Shown here in pieces: positions 35,901 to 46,302 of a stretch of DNA of 64,000 nucleotides. Source of the DNA: Streptomyces cyanogenus (GTDB lineage Bacteria > Actinomycetota > Actinomycetes > Streptomycetales > Streptomycetaceae); the NCBI RefSeq assembly GCF_017526105.1, contig NZ_CP071839.1, positions 3,583,501 to 3,647,500 of the forward strand, in the 5' to 3' direction. A model generated the notes under the pieces. It did no database searches. It saw only the letters and a program-made list of their open reading frames with translations, and was not told the DNA's origin. Position 1 is the stretch's first letter. Each line of letters begins with the position of its first letter. The position numbers were made by a program, and so were the translations under genes.

Positions 35901-37875
35901 GGTAGTCGCCGTTGCCGCCGCCGAGCGTCCTCGGCATGCGCAGACCGAAGTCGTAGATCCAGGCGGTGGTGCGGTCGGCGCAGCGCAGCTCGTACGGCCG
36001 CTCGTCCGTCACCTCGACGCCGAGCCGGCTCAGCACCGGGAGCACCTTGGAGAGGGAGACCGTGCCGCCCTTCTGGTAGATCTTGAAGCGGCGCTCGTCG
36101 GGCGCGGCGCCCACCGGCTCGTACAGGCTGAGCGAGAAGGCCTTGTCCTCGCTCAGCTGCTCCAGGTGGACCAGGTCGGCGACCGCGGCACGCGGGCTGT
36201 GGTCGGCCTTGTAGCCCTCGGGGAAGGCGTGGTTGTAGCGGCGCAGCACCTCGGCCGCGCGCTCCTCGCCGCACTCGGCGGTCAGCGCCTCGGCGAACGC
36301 GTCGGCCCAGGAACGGGCCGCCTCGACCAGGCGGGCCTCGATGCGCTCCTTGTCCGCGTCCGACAGCTCGGGCAGCTCGGTGCCCTGCGGGACCCGGACG
36401 ACGAAGTGCAGCCGGGACAGGATCGACTCGGTGTTCCAGGCGGTGAAGTCGACGCTGGTGCCGCCCAGCTCCTCCTTCAGGATGTCGATGATCCGCAGGC
36501 GCACGCCGGTGGTGTAGCGGTCGCGCGGCAGGTAGACGAGCGCCGAGTAGTAGCGGCCGTACTCGTCCTGGCGCAGGTACAGCCGCAGCCGGCGGCGCTC
36601 CTGCAGGTAGAGCACGCTGGTGACGATGGACTGCAGCTCGGCGACCGGGGTCTGGAACAGCTCGTCGCGCGGGTAGGTCTCCATGATCTGGAGCAGGTCC
36701 CGGCCGTCGTGGCTGTGGGGCGAGAAGCCGGCGCGGCTCAGCACCTCGTCGACCTTGCGGCGGATCACCGGGACCCGGCGCACGGACTCGGTGTAGGCGG
36801 CGGAGGAGAACAGTCCGAGGAAGCGGCGCTCGCCGACGACGTTGCCGTCCGCGTCGAACTTCTTGACGCCGATGTAGTCCAGGTACGACGGCCGGTGCAC
36901 GGTGGCCCGGCTGTTGGCCTTGGTCAGCACCAGCAGCTTGTGCTCGCGGGCCTTGGCGCGGGCGTCGGCCGGGAGCCGCTCGAAGGAGGGGCTGACCGGG
37001 TGCTGGTCCTCCCGGGCGTGGTGCGGGTCCGAGCGCAGTATGCCGAGCCCGGTACCGGGCACCGCGGCGAGCGTGTCGTCCTCGCGCAGCTGGTACTCGC
37101 GGTAGCCGAGGAAGGTGAAGTGGTCGTCGGCCAGCCAGCGCAGCAGCTCGCGGGCCTCCTCGACCTCGGCCCCGGGCAGGTCGCCGGGGGCCGGCTCGCT
37201 CTCCAGGCCGTCGGCGAGCCGGGTCGCCGTGCTCCGCATCTTCTCCCAGTCCTCGACGGCCTCGCGGACGTCGGACAGGATGCGCAGCAGGTCTACGGAG
37301 ATCTGCTTCAGGTCGGCGCGGTCGGTCTCCCGGTCGATCTCGACGTGGATCCAGGACTCGACGTGCGCGTCGTGCGGGAGGTCGCCGACGGGCGGGGTCG
37401 GCAGCACCTCGATCAGCTTGCCGGTCAGATCCCGCCGGACCACGAACTGCGGGTGGATGACGACGTGGATGCCGCGCCCCTGCCGGGTCAGCTCATTGGT
37501 GACCGAGTCCACGAGGAAGGGCATGTCGTCGGTGACGACCTCCACCACGGTGTGACTGCAGGTCCACCCGTTCTCCTCCACGGTCGGGGTGTGCACCCGG
37601 ACGTTGGCGGTGCCCTGCGGGCGGGTCTCGGCGAGCCGGTGGTGCGAGACCGCGGCGCCGAAGATGTCGACCGGGTCGCGGTCGGCGAGGTCTTCCGGGG
37701 CGGTGTGCAGGTAGTAGCGCTGGAGGAACGCGAGCATGGATTCGCTGTCCGGGGTGCCGGGGGTGCCCTCGCTCGTCGTCCCGGTCGGTAGGTGCCCCCC
37801 GACCGGGCTGTTCTCAGCTACCCGGGCGGCCCTTTCGAGCAGCTCGGCCTTGGCTTCGTCCAGCTTGGTCTGCAT
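32932..37875 (-). CDS. gdh: NAD-dependent glutamate dehydrogenase, large (about 180 kDa) type
   Basis: 1647 residues, the size of the L-180 NAD-GDH class known from Streptomyces. It oxidises L-glutamate to 2-oxoglutarate and ammonia, mainly for glutamate catabolism. A long N-terminal regulatory half precedes the catalytic core (about 800-1250): GGLRWSDRREDFRTE (about 845), the substrate lysine region GAKGGFVAKQLP (about 880), and a dinucleotide-binding part around VVGEGGNLGLTQ (about 1165) with DAIDNSAGVDTSDHEVN. A helical C-terminal domain follows. ATG 37875 has AGAGGACA directly upstream. It is monocistronic, closed by a 19-bp hairpin. Confidence 0.95.
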   Translation of the reverse strand: MQTKLDEAKAELLERAARVAENSPVGGHLPTGTTSEGTPGTPDSESMLAFLQRYYLHTAPEDLADRDPVDIFGAAVSHHRLAETRPQGTANVRVHTPTVEENGWTCSHTVVEVVTDDMPFLVDSVTNELTRQGRGIHVVIHPQFVVRRDLTGKLIEVLPTPPVGDLPHDAHVESWIHVEIDRETDRADLKQISVDLLRILSDVREAVEDWEKMRSTATRLADGLESEPAPGDLPGAEVEEARELLRWLADDHFTFLGYREYQLREDDTLAAVPGTGLGILRSDPHHAREDQHPVSPSFERLPADARAKAREHKLLVLTKANSRATVHRPSYLDYIGVKKFDADGNVVGERRFLGLFSSAAYTESVRRVPVIRRKVDEVLSRAGFSPHSHDGRDLLQIMETYPRDELFQTPVAELQSIVTSVLYLQERRRLRLYLRQDEYGRYYSALVYLPRDRYTTGVRLRIIDILKEELGGTSVDFTAWNTESILSRLHFVVRVPQGTELPELSDADKERIEARLVEAARSWADAFAEALTAECGEERAAEVLRRYNHAFPEGYKADHSPRAAVADLVHLEQLSEDKAFSLSLYEPVGAAPDERRFKIYQKGGTVSLSKVLPVLSRLGVEVTDERPYELRCADRTTAWIYDFGLRMPRTLGGGNGDYLGDDARERFQDAFAATWTGKAENDGFNALVLSAGLTWRQAMVLRAYAKYLRQAGSTFSQDYMEDTLRNNVHTTRLLVSLFEARMSPERQKAGLEITDALLEELDAALEQVASLDEDRILRSFLTVIKATLRTNFFQEALGGKPHDYVSMKFDPQAIPDLPAPRPAYEIWVYSPRVEGVHLRFGKVARGGLRWSDRREDFRTEILGLVKAQMVKNTVIVPVGAKGGFVAKQLPDPSVDRDAWLAEGIASYRTFISALLDITDNMVAGEVVPPQDVVRHDGDDTYLVVAADKGTATFSDIANEVANTYNFWLGDAFASGGSAGYDHKGMGITARGAWESVKRHFRELGVDTQTEDFTVVGIGDMSGDVFGNGMLLSEHIRLVAAFDHRHIFIDPNPDAATSYAERRRLFELPRSSWADYDTELLSAGGGIFPRTAKAIPLNSHIREALGIEDKVAKMTPADLMKAILKAPVDLLWNGGIGTYVKSSVESNADVGDKANDAIRVDGRDLRVKVVGEGGNLGLTQLGRIEFAMLGGKINTDAIDNSAGVDTSDHEVNIKILLNGLVADGDMTVKQRNKLLAEMTDEVGALVLRNNYAQNTALANALFQAKDMLHAQQRFIRHLVREGHLDRALEFLPTDRQIRERLAGGQGLTGPETAVVLAYTKITVAEELLHTSLPDDPYLRGLLHAYFPTALRERFAEAIDNHPLRREITTTVLVNDTVNTGGTTYLHRLREETGASLEEIVRAQTAARAIFCSAPVWDAVEALDNKVDAVVQTRIRLHSRRLVERGTRWLLNNRPQPLQLAETVEFFADRVERVWQELPKLLRGADLEWYQHVYDELSAAGVPDELATRVAGFSSAFPALDIVSVADRTGKEPLDVAEIYYDLADRLNITQLMDRIIELPRADRWQSMARASIREDLYAAHAALTADVLAVGNGTSTPEQRFKAWEQKNAAILSRARTTLDEIRSSDSFDLANLSVAMRTMRTLLRTHS

Positions 37876-38526
37876 TGTCCTCTGGCTCCTGTCGCGCGCC
37901 GTTGCGTGACGTAGAAGGAAGTACGGTCTCTTCCCCTCCGGCCCGACGCCACGGCCCGGGGTGTCCGGTCCGATCCGACGCTATGCCGAGAGGTGAGATG
38001 AGCGGGGGGTATTCGGCCATTCTCGGCACGCCCGTCGACTGTGACGCTGCTCTCGGCACCGCCGTGTCCCGGAGCGTCCTCGGCGTCCTGGGAGCGTCCG
38101 TGCTCCCGTCCCGCCCGCGAGGACCAGCGACCGCCGCCCGGTCACGGAGGTGTTCCGTGCAACCCGGGCGCAGGGCAGGAGCAGGATCGCCCCCGCGAGC
38201 TATCGCGCTGATCACGCCACAAGGCTATCGCCACTTACCGGGGGCCCGTCATGAGCCGTATGTGTACAAAACCGAGGGGTGAAGTTTGACGTTCTGCACA
38301 GGGGCGGGGTGGGGGGTGGGTGACGTATCCGAGCGGGGGCCGGGTGCCGGTGTCAGGTGCGGTGCCGTCGGGCTCGTCGGTGGGGCAGGTCCTCGGTCAT
38401 CCGGTCGCGTCCCCGCGCCCGCGGCGGCACTCTGAAAAACAACCGGGCCCTCTTGGCAAGCGCGCCCGGCGGGGGCACGGTGCCCGGAGTCCCACCGCCG
38501 CCCGGAGTACGACCGGAGGAACCGAC
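37876..38526. other. 651-bp divergent intergenic region
   Basis: Lies between gdh (minus) and the DJ-1 gene (plus). A 95-codon plus-strand frame (ATG 37998 to stop 38282) has GAGAGG upstream, but its product lacks any recognisable domain and turns Arg/Pro-rich, so I do not call it a gene. GGGCAC-G-GTGCCC (about 38475-38487) and inverted GC-rich segments at 38440-38470 could form hairpins in the DJ-1 leader. TTGACG at 38286-38291 has no matching -10 box. Confidence 0.35.
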
Positions 38527-39093
38527 ATGCCCACCAAGATCCTCATCGTCACCGGCGACGCAGCGGAGTCCCTGGAGGTCCTCTACCCCTACCAGCGGCT
38601 GCTGGAGGAGGGCTACGAGGTCCACATCGCGGCCCCCACCCGCAAGACCCTCCGCTTCGTCGTCCACGACTTCGAACCCGGCTACGACACCTACACCGAG
38701 AAGCCCGGCTACACCTGGCCCGCCGACCTGGCCTTCTCCGAGGTCGACCCGGGGGACTACGCGGCCCTCGTCATCCCCGGCGGCCGGGCCCCCGAGTACC
38801 TGCGCAACGACGCCGAACTCCGCAAGATCCTCAAGGCGTTCTTCGACGCGGACAAGCCGGTCGCCCAGATCTGCCACGGCCCGCTGCTCACCGCCGCGAT
38901 CGACTCCCTGCGGGGCCGCCGGGTCACGGCCTACCCCGCGCTGGAGCCGGACATGCAGTCGGCCGGAGCGGGCTTCCAGGACACCGAGGCGGTCGTCGAC
39001 GGCACCCTCGTCTCCTCCCGCGCCTGGCCGGACCACCCTGCCTGGATGCGGGAGTTCCTGAAGGTGCTGCGCTCCAAGGCACCGGCGAGCTGA
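38527..39093 (+). CDS. DJ-1/PfpI family protein
   Basis: 188 residues of the DJ-1/ThiJ/PfpI superfamily (class I glutamine-amidotransferase fold). Motifs: VIPGGRAPEYLR and the nucleophile elbow AQICHGPLL, with the reactive Cys at about residue 116 followed by His. Members act as glyoxalase/deglycase-type enzymes, proteases or stress proteins; which applies here cannot be told from sequence. A strong GGAGG precedes ATG 38527. It is monocistronic and convergent with the HAD hydrolase gene. Confidence 0.92.
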   Translation: MPTKILIVTGDAAESLEVLYPYQRLLEEGYEVHIAAPTRKTLRFVVHDFEPGYDTYTEKPGYTWPADLAFSEVDPGDYAALVIPGGRAPEYLRNDAELRKILKAFFDADKPVAQICHGPLLTAAIDSLRGRRVTAYPALEPDMQSAGAGFQDTEAVVDGTLVSSRAWPDHPAWMREFLKVLRSKAPAS

Positions 39094-39104
39094 GGTATCC
39101 CGCA

Positions 39105-39130
39105 GGGCCCCGGGTTAGGGCCCCGGGTTA
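39105..39130. repeat. Perfect 13-bp tandem duplication between convergent genes
   Basis: GGGCCCCGGGTTA occurs twice in direct succession (39105-39117 and 39118-39130). The second copy supplies the stop codon of the HAD gene on the minus strand. The two GGGCCC cores can pair into a 6-bp stem, so this may act as a terminator. Confidence 0.85.
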
Positions 39131-39796
39131 CGCCGCCATCCTCCCCGCCTCGGCCACCGCGTCCGCCAACGTGTCCACCACGGGCGCCCCCACTCCCTCC
39201 AGACTCTCCCGGCTGTGCGACCCCCCGCTGTACAGCACGGCCCGCGCCCCCACGTACCGCGCGGCGACCGCGTCGTCCGCCGCGTCCCCGATCACCACGG
39301 TCCGCTCCGGCGCCACCGTCCCCGCCAGCGCCTCCAGGTGCCGCACCATGTGCTCGGCCTTGCTGCCCCCGGACGGCCCCGTACGCCCGTCGACCCGTAT
39401 GAAGTGCGCCTCGATCCCGAACCCCCGCACCAGCGGCACCAGCTCCTCGTGCCCGTACATGCTGAGCAGCGACTGGCTGTGCCCCGCCGACCGCCACCCC
39501 AGGAGCAGCTCCTCCGCCCCCTCGGTCAGCCCGCACCGCACCCGGTGCTCGGCGTAGTACCGGTGGAAGACGCCGTCCATCAGCTCCCACTCGGAGTCGG
39601 TCGGCAGCCGGCCGAGCAGCCGCTCGTAGAACTTCGGCACCGGCACGCAGTACAGCGTCCGGTACTGCTCCAGCGTGATCGGCGCCAGGCCCAGCTCCGC
39701 GAAGGCCGCGTTCGTCGCCCCGATGATCGCGTCATTGTCGTGGAACAGCGTCCCGTTCCAGTCCCAGACGATGTGCGCGCTTTCGTGCATCCCCAT
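39128..39796 (-). CDS. HAD-superfamily hydrolase
   Basis: 222 residues. Motif I is DWNGTLF (nucleophile Asp and acid Asp as DxD-type DWN), with the late motif GDAADDAVAA near residue 165, and a helical cap at about 20-90. Proteins of this Gph/phosphoglycolate-phosphatase-like type remove phosphate from small molecules; the substrate is unknown. I place the start at ATG 39796. No Shine-Dalgarno is present, but TACCGT lies seven bases upstream on the coding strand with TTGACT further back, which favours a leaderless mRNA. Confidence 0.9.
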   Translation of the reverse strand: MGMHESAHIVWDWNGTLFHDNDAIIGATNAAFAELGLAPITLEQYRTLYCVPVPKFYERLLGRLPTDSEWELMDGVFHRYYAEHRVRCGLTEGAEELLLGWRSAGHSQSLLSMYGHEELVPLVRGFGIEAHFIRVDGRTGPSGGSKAEHMVRHLEALAGTVAPERTVVIGDAADDAVAARYVGARAVLYSGGSHSRESLEGVGAPVVDTLADAVAEAGRMAA

Positions 39797-39803
39797 GTCA
39801 AAG

Positions 39804-39830
39804 ACGGTACCCGCCCCCACTGACAGTCAA
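39804..39830 (-). promoter_or_regulatory. Candidate leaderless promoter of the HAD gene
   Basis: On the minus strand: TTGACT (39830-39825), a 15-base spacer, and TACCGT (39809-39804), seven bases before ATG 39796. The spacer is short for SigA, but both boxes are good. Confidence 0.5.
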
Positions 39831-39855
39831 GGCGCCGCCCGGACCGGCGCCCGGG

Positions 39856-40368
39856 TCAGCCCAGCCCGACCAGGTTGGGGATCTCCTGCGTGGCGTACCA
39901 CAGCAGCTCGTGGTCGTCCGCGCCGTCCACGACGAACTGCGCGTCGTCGTCCCCGCCGTCCGCCGCCTCCAGCGCGTCCGCCGCCGCGGCCACGTCCGGC
40001 TCCGCGTCCTCGGCGTCGACGTGCACGGCGGCCGCCTTCGCGAGCGGCACCGCCGCCGTCACGGTGACCTCGCCGAGGGCGGACGGTTCGAGCCCGCGGT
40101 CCGGGTCGACGCCGGCGGCGCGGTCGGGCACGTCCACGGCGACCACGACCCGGCGCCGTACCGCGTCCGGGTCCGCCGCCAGCAGCCGCAGCGAGGCCAG
40201 CGCGGCCCGGCTGAGCGCCGCGTACTCCAGCTCCTCGACGTCCTCGGAGAGGTACCACTCGCGGAGCGCGGGCGTGACGGCGTACGCGACGAGGGGGCCG
40301 CTCCCCAGCTCTCCCGTCCTGTACGCCTCGGCGAGAGCGGGAAGGGTCAGGGGGACGTAGACGCGCAT
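39856..40368 (-). CDS. Conserved actinobacterial protein, DUF6912-like
   Basis: 170 residues, acidic (many Asp/Glu in the second half). It begins MRVYVPLTLPAL, an opening I associate with DUF6912 proteins found near secA in streptomycetes. No catalytic motif, signal peptide or membrane segment is visible; it should be cytoplasmic. ATG 40368 is chosen because the conserved beginning starts there, with AAAGAG upstream. It is followed 59 bases on by the HAD gene on the same strand, though that gene seems to have its own promoter. Function unknown. Confidence 0.7.
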   Translation of the reverse strand: MRVYVPLTLPALAEAYRTGELGSGPLVAYAVTPALREWYLSEDVEELEYAALSRAALASLRLLAADPDAVRRRVVVAVDVPDRAAGVDPDRGLEPSALGEVTVTAAVPLAKAAAVHVDAEDAEPDVAAAADALEAADGGDDDAQFVVDGADDHELLWYATQEIPNLVGLG

Positions 40369-40702
40369 GCTGGCCGCTCTTTCCTGTTCCTGGTCGAAGG
40401 CTCCGCTGGGCCCCGGGGAGGGCGGCTGGCGCGTCTCCCGAAGGGCCTTCAGGATACGTGCGGCCGTCCCCCTTCGAGCCCCTGCCCACACCCGCGGAAG
40501 CGTCGACTCCGGGCCCGGAATTCACCCTCTCCCACCCCTTGCCCGTGGGGTTCCGGACGCCTCGCACCCCTCGGATAGGTGAACATTCCGGGCTCCTCCC
40601 GCCGGCCGCGCCTTCCTTGCCGACGCCTCCCGCACCCCGTACAAGATCCCCACCAGCGAGTTACCGCCCGGTATCCCCCGGGCCCGCCGAACGGGGACCC
40701 CC
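40369..40702. other. 334-bp divergent intergenic region
   Basis: Lies between the DUF6912-like gene (minus) and the Rv3235-like gene (plus). A weak plus-strand promoter may be TTGCCG (40617-40622), 17 bases, TACAAG (40640-40645). On the minus strand TATCCT (40456-40451) could be a -10 box. I see no gene or structured RNA. Confidence 0.35.
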
Positions 40703-41182
40703 ATGAACAAGGTCATGAGCCGTACCGCAAAGCCCCGCCCGCGGCACCGCCCGCCGACCCGCCGCGACTCCCGCCGCCCCGGCGGCGCCCCGCCCCGCAT
40801 GCCCAGCCGGCCGACGGCCGCCCGGCCGGAGGCGGCCCGCACGCCGCCCGGAGCGGCCGCACGGCAGCCCCGGCCCACCGACCTCTTCGCCGAGCGTCTG
40901 CTGGCCGTCCTGAGCGGCCAGCGCCCCGTGCACTGGATGCTCCGCCACACAGCGGGCCGCGCCTACGACGACCTGGCCCGCCTCGCCGAACGCAGCCCCC
41001 TGAGCACGCTCGGCCCCCGCCCCGTCGTCCAGGACATCGGCTACTACGTCCCCAGCGAAGGCGCCCTGGAGGTCTTCGCCCGCATCGCCGCCGGCGACCG
41101 ACTCCGCGCCATGGCCTTCCGCCTGGAACGCGGCAAGGACCTCCGCTGGCGCTGCACAGCGGTGGAAACGGGCCCGTCGTAG
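40703..41182 (+). CDS. Rv3235-family protein, function unknown
   Basis: 159 residues. The first 60 are Arg/Pro/Ala-rich and probably disordered; the last 100 (LFAERLLAVLSGQRPVHWML onward, then GYYVPSEGALEVFARI and FRLERGKDLRWRCTAVE) form the conserved domain found in the mycobacterial protein Rv3235, whose gene is also near secA. ATG 40703 has GGGGAC upstream. It is convergent with secA and separated from it by two hairpins. The domain looks like a small alpha/beta fold without obvious catalytic residues. The link to SecA is positional only. Confidence 0.78.
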   Translation: MNKVMSRTAKPRPRHRPPTRRDSRRPGGAPPRMPSRPTAARPEAARTPPGAAARQPRPTDLFAERLLAVLSGQRPVHWMLRHTAGRAYDDLARLAERSPLSTLGPRPVVQDIGYYVPSEGALEVFARIAAGDRLRAMAFRLERGKDLRWRCTAVETGPS

Positions 41183-41199
41183 CGGGGGCCGCCGTACGG

Positions 41200-41219
41200 G
41201 TGCGGGCGCGAACCCGCAC
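41200..41219 (+). terminator. Hairpin after the Rv3235-like gene
   Basis: A 7-bp stem GTGCGGG/CCCGCAC with loop CGCGAA, 17 bases after the stop codon. Confidence 0.6.
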
Positions 41220-41324
41220 TGCGGACGCCGTACGGGTGGGGGCGCGTCGTGGCTGGTCGTGGAGTTTCCCGCGCGCCGGGGGACTGCTCCGGCCGTCGGC
41301 CGAGGAGTACCCGCGCGGCTACGC

Positions 41325-41360
41325 GGAAGGGCCGGGCTCCCAAGGAAACCCGGCCCTTCC
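41325..41360. terminator. Terminator between Rv3235-like gene and secA
   Basis: A perfect 12-bp stem GGAAGGGCCGGG/CCCGGCCCTTCC with a 12-base loop, 31 bases beyond the secA stop on the minus strand. It probably acts in both directions. Confidence 0.8.
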
Positions 41361-41391
41361 CAAGCGGCGCCGCCACTGAGCGCCGCCGACG

Positions 41392-44202
<2,811 letters not shown>

Positions 44203-44384
44203 GGGGGCTGGTCTCCTTGCCGGTCGGGCCTGGGACGGTCGGTTTTCTGACGTACTGAGCAACGGCCATCGTATGCGAGGACCCGGCTGCGCCGGGAGGC
44301 CTGGCGGCCCGACGGCTGCTTCACCCGGGACAACGGACGGGCCATCCGGATAGTGCCGCATCGACGCAAGGAATTACGCGATTT

Positions 44385-44400
44385 GTGATCACGTGGTCAC
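44385..44400. promoter_or_regulatory. Imperfect 16-bp palindrome in the secA-GNAT divergent region
   Basis: GTGATCACGTGGTCAC matches its own reverse complement at 14 of 16 positions and lies 52 bases before the acetyltransferase ATG. It could be an operator; no cognate regulator is evident. Confidence 0.35.
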
Positions 44401-44451
44401 CCTTCGCGAAAATCCGTGGCCCGGGAAGGGTCTCCCTAGCAGAATCGGGCG

Positions 44452-45021
44452 ATGGAACCCGTCACGCTCACCACGGACCGCCTCCTGCTGCGCGCGGTCG
44501 GCCCCGCCGACACCGACGCCGTGTACAAGGCCGCGCAGGACCCCGAGATCCAGCGCTGGACGACGATCCCCTCGCCCTACCTCCCGGAACACGCCATCGG
44601 CTTCACGGAGCAGATCGTCCCCGACGGCTGGACCCAGGGGTCGGTCTTCACCTTCGGCGTCTTCCTCGCCGGCGGGGAGCTGGCCGGCATGCTCGCCCTG
44701 ACCATGCGCTCGCTGGGCACGGCCGAGGTCGGCTTCTGGGCTGCCGAGGAGCACCGCGGCCACGGGTACGTCGTGGAGGCCACGCTCGCCGCCTGCCGGT
44801 GGATCTTCACCAAGGTCGGTGTCGACCGTGTCGAATGGCGGGCCGAGGTCGGCAACCACGCCTCCCGCGCGGTGGCGGAACGCGTGGGCTTCACCATCGA
44901 GGGCACCCTGCGCTCCGGCATCAACAACAAGGGGGTGCGCCGGGACTGCTGGATCGGCTCCCTGCTCCCCTCGGACCTGGGCCTGCCCTCCACGGCCCCG
45001 TACCTGCCCGCGCGTGCCTGA
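44452..45021 (+). CDS. GNAT-family N-acetyltransferase (RimJ/RimL-like)
   Basis: A 189-residue single GNAT domain. It opens with LTTDRLLLRAVGPADTDAV, has the acetyl-CoA loop EEHRGHGYVVEATLAA (about 98-113), and the late ASRAVAERVGFTIEGTLRS block that marks the RimJ/RimL ribosomal-protein acetyltransferase group and related small-molecule acetyltransferases. The substrate is unknown. ATG 44452 has no clear ribosome-binding site. The gene stands alone, followed 68 bases later by the DNA glycosylase gene. Confidence 0.9.
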   Translation: MEPVTLTTDRLLLRAVGPADTDAVYKAAQDPEIQRWTTIPSPYLPEHAIGFTEQIVPDGWTQGSVFTFGVFLAGGELAGMLALTMRSLGTAEVGFWAAEEHRGHGYVVEATLAACRWIFTKVGVDRVEWRAEVGNHASRAVAERVGFTIEGTLRSGINNKGVRRDCWIGSLLPSDLGLPSTAPYLPARA

Positions 45022-45076
45022 GGCCGGCCCGCTTCGGTGAATGCCCAGCTCGCCGCGGGCTGTCAGTGGCACCCTC

Positions 45077-45082
45077 TATCGT
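45077..45082 (+). promoter_or_regulatory. Candidate -10 box for leaderless AlkX-like gene
   Basis: TATCGT lies exactly seven bases before ATG 45090, which has no Shine-Dalgarno sequence. The -35 box is poor. Confidence 0.45.
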
Positions 45083-45089
45083 CCGACGC

Positions 45090-46265
45090 ATGACGACCCT
45101 TCCGCGCCCCACCACCACCCTCACCGCGGACGACGCCCGCCGGATCGCCCTGCGGGCCCAGGGCCTGCTCGGCGCGCCGGACCGCCGCGCGGGCGTCCGC
45201 GGGGTGCTGCGCCACCTCGGCGCGGTCCAGCTCGACACGATCTCCGTGCTGGCCCGCTCCCACGAGCTCGTGCCGTACGCCCGGCTGGGCGCGGTCGGCC
45301 GCAAGGCCGTGGAGGCCGCGTACTGGTCGGACGCCCACGCCTTCGAGTACTGGTCGCACGCCGCCTGCCTCCTGCCCATCGAGGAGTGGCCGCACTTCGC
45401 CTTCCGCCGCCGCGCCTACCGCGACCGCCCCCACTGGCACCACGAACTCCCCGACGGCGCCTACGACCAGGTCATCAAGCAGCTCCGCGCGGAAGGCCCG
45501 CTGACCGCCACGGAGCTGGGCGGCGCCAAGAAGACGAACGACTGGTGGGACTGGTCGGGCACGAAGGTCGCCGTGGAGCGTGCGCTGATGTACGGCGAGG
45601 TGGTGTGTGTGGAGCGGCGCGGCTGGAAGCGGGTGTACGACCTCGCCGAACGCGCGGTCCCGGACGCGCTGCTGCACGACGAGCTGGACGACACCGAGTG
45701 CCTGCGCCGCCTGGTCCGGCTGGCGGGCGAGTCGCTGGGCGTCGGCACGCGCGCGGACATCGCCGACTACCACCGTCTCAAGGGCGAGCAGGTCGACGCG
45801 GTGATCGCGGACTCGGGCCTGGTACCGGTCGAGGTCGAGGGCTGGGGCAGGCCGGCCTGGGCTGACCCGGCGGCCCTGGCGACGCCGCCGCGCGGCCGGC
45901 ACCGCACCACGCTGCTGTCACCGTTCGACTCGCTGGTCTGGGAGCGGGCGCGCACGGAGCGGATCTTCGGCTTCACCCACCGGCTGGAGGCGTACGTTCC
46001 CAAGCCCAAGCGGGTCCACGGCTACTTCGCGATGCCCGTGCTCGCCGGCGGCCGGCTGGTCGGGCGTGTCGACCCGGCCCGGGAGGGCCGCACTCTGGTG
46101 GCCAAGCAGGTCACCCTGGACGGCCCGAAGACGGTCCGGGCGGTCGCCCAGGCCCTGGTCGAGGCGGCGACCTGGGTGAACTGCACGGACGTCCGTGTCG
46201 AGCGCGTGGACGCACCCGAGCTGCGCGAGCCCCTCGCCCGGGAACTCGCCGGTCTCCTCGGATAG
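45090..46265 (+). CDS. YcaQ/AlkX-type DNA glycosylase (HTH_42 superfamily)
   Basis: 391 residues of the winged-helix HTH_42 family, which includes E. coli YcaQ (AlkX) and Streptomyces AlkZ, glycosylases that unhook interstrand crosslinks or excise bulky alkylpurines. The catalytic loop reads GAVQLDTISVLARSHELV: Gln47-Leu48-Asp49 is the Q-phi-D motif of the AlkX branch, not the Q-phi-Q of AlkZ. Further family blocks: SHAACLLPIEEWP, LLSPFDSLVWERART and FGFTHRLEAYVP. It begins at ATG 45090. There is no adjacent antibiotic cluster, so general repair of crosslinks is more likely than self-resistance. Confidence 0.85.
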   Translation: MTTLPRPTTTLTADDARRIALRAQGLLGAPDRRAGVRGVLRHLGAVQLDTISVLARSHELVPYARLGAVGRKAVEAAYWSDAHAFEYWSHAACLLPIEEWPHFAFRRRAYRDRPHWHHELPDGAYDQVIKQLRAEGPLTATELGGAKKTNDWWDWSGTKVAVERALMYGEVVCVERRGWKRVYDLAERAVPDALLHDELDDTECLRRLVRLAGESLGVGTRADIADYHRLKGEQVDAVIADSGLVPVEVEGWGRPAWADPAALATPPRGRHRTTLLSPFDSLVWERARTERIFGFTHRLEAYVPKPKRVHGYFAMPVLAGGRLVGRVDPAREGRTLVAKQVTLDGPKTVRAVAQALVEAATWVNCTDVRVERVDAPELREPLARELAGLLG

Positions 46266-46268
46266 GAG

Positions 46269-46294
46269 CCGCCGGACCGGTCGGGCGCCGGCGG
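46269..46294. terminator. Hairpin between convergent glycosylase and response-regulator genes
   Basis: Stem CCGCCGG/CCGGCGG with a 12-base loop, between convergent stop codons only 37 bases apart. Likely bidirectional. Confidence 0.65.
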
Positions 46295-46302
46295 ATCTCG
46301 CG

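Noticed and set aside
32938..37791. Open frame of about 1600 codons on the plus strand opposite gdh
   Set aside because: Mirror of gdh codon bias; no domain, and gdh motifs are unmistakable on the minus strand.
37998..38282. 95-codon plus-strand frame with GAGAGG upstream, between gdh and the DJ-1 gene
   Set aside because: No recognisable domain, composition becomes Arg/Pro-rich, and nothing supports translation; comparison with relatives would decide.
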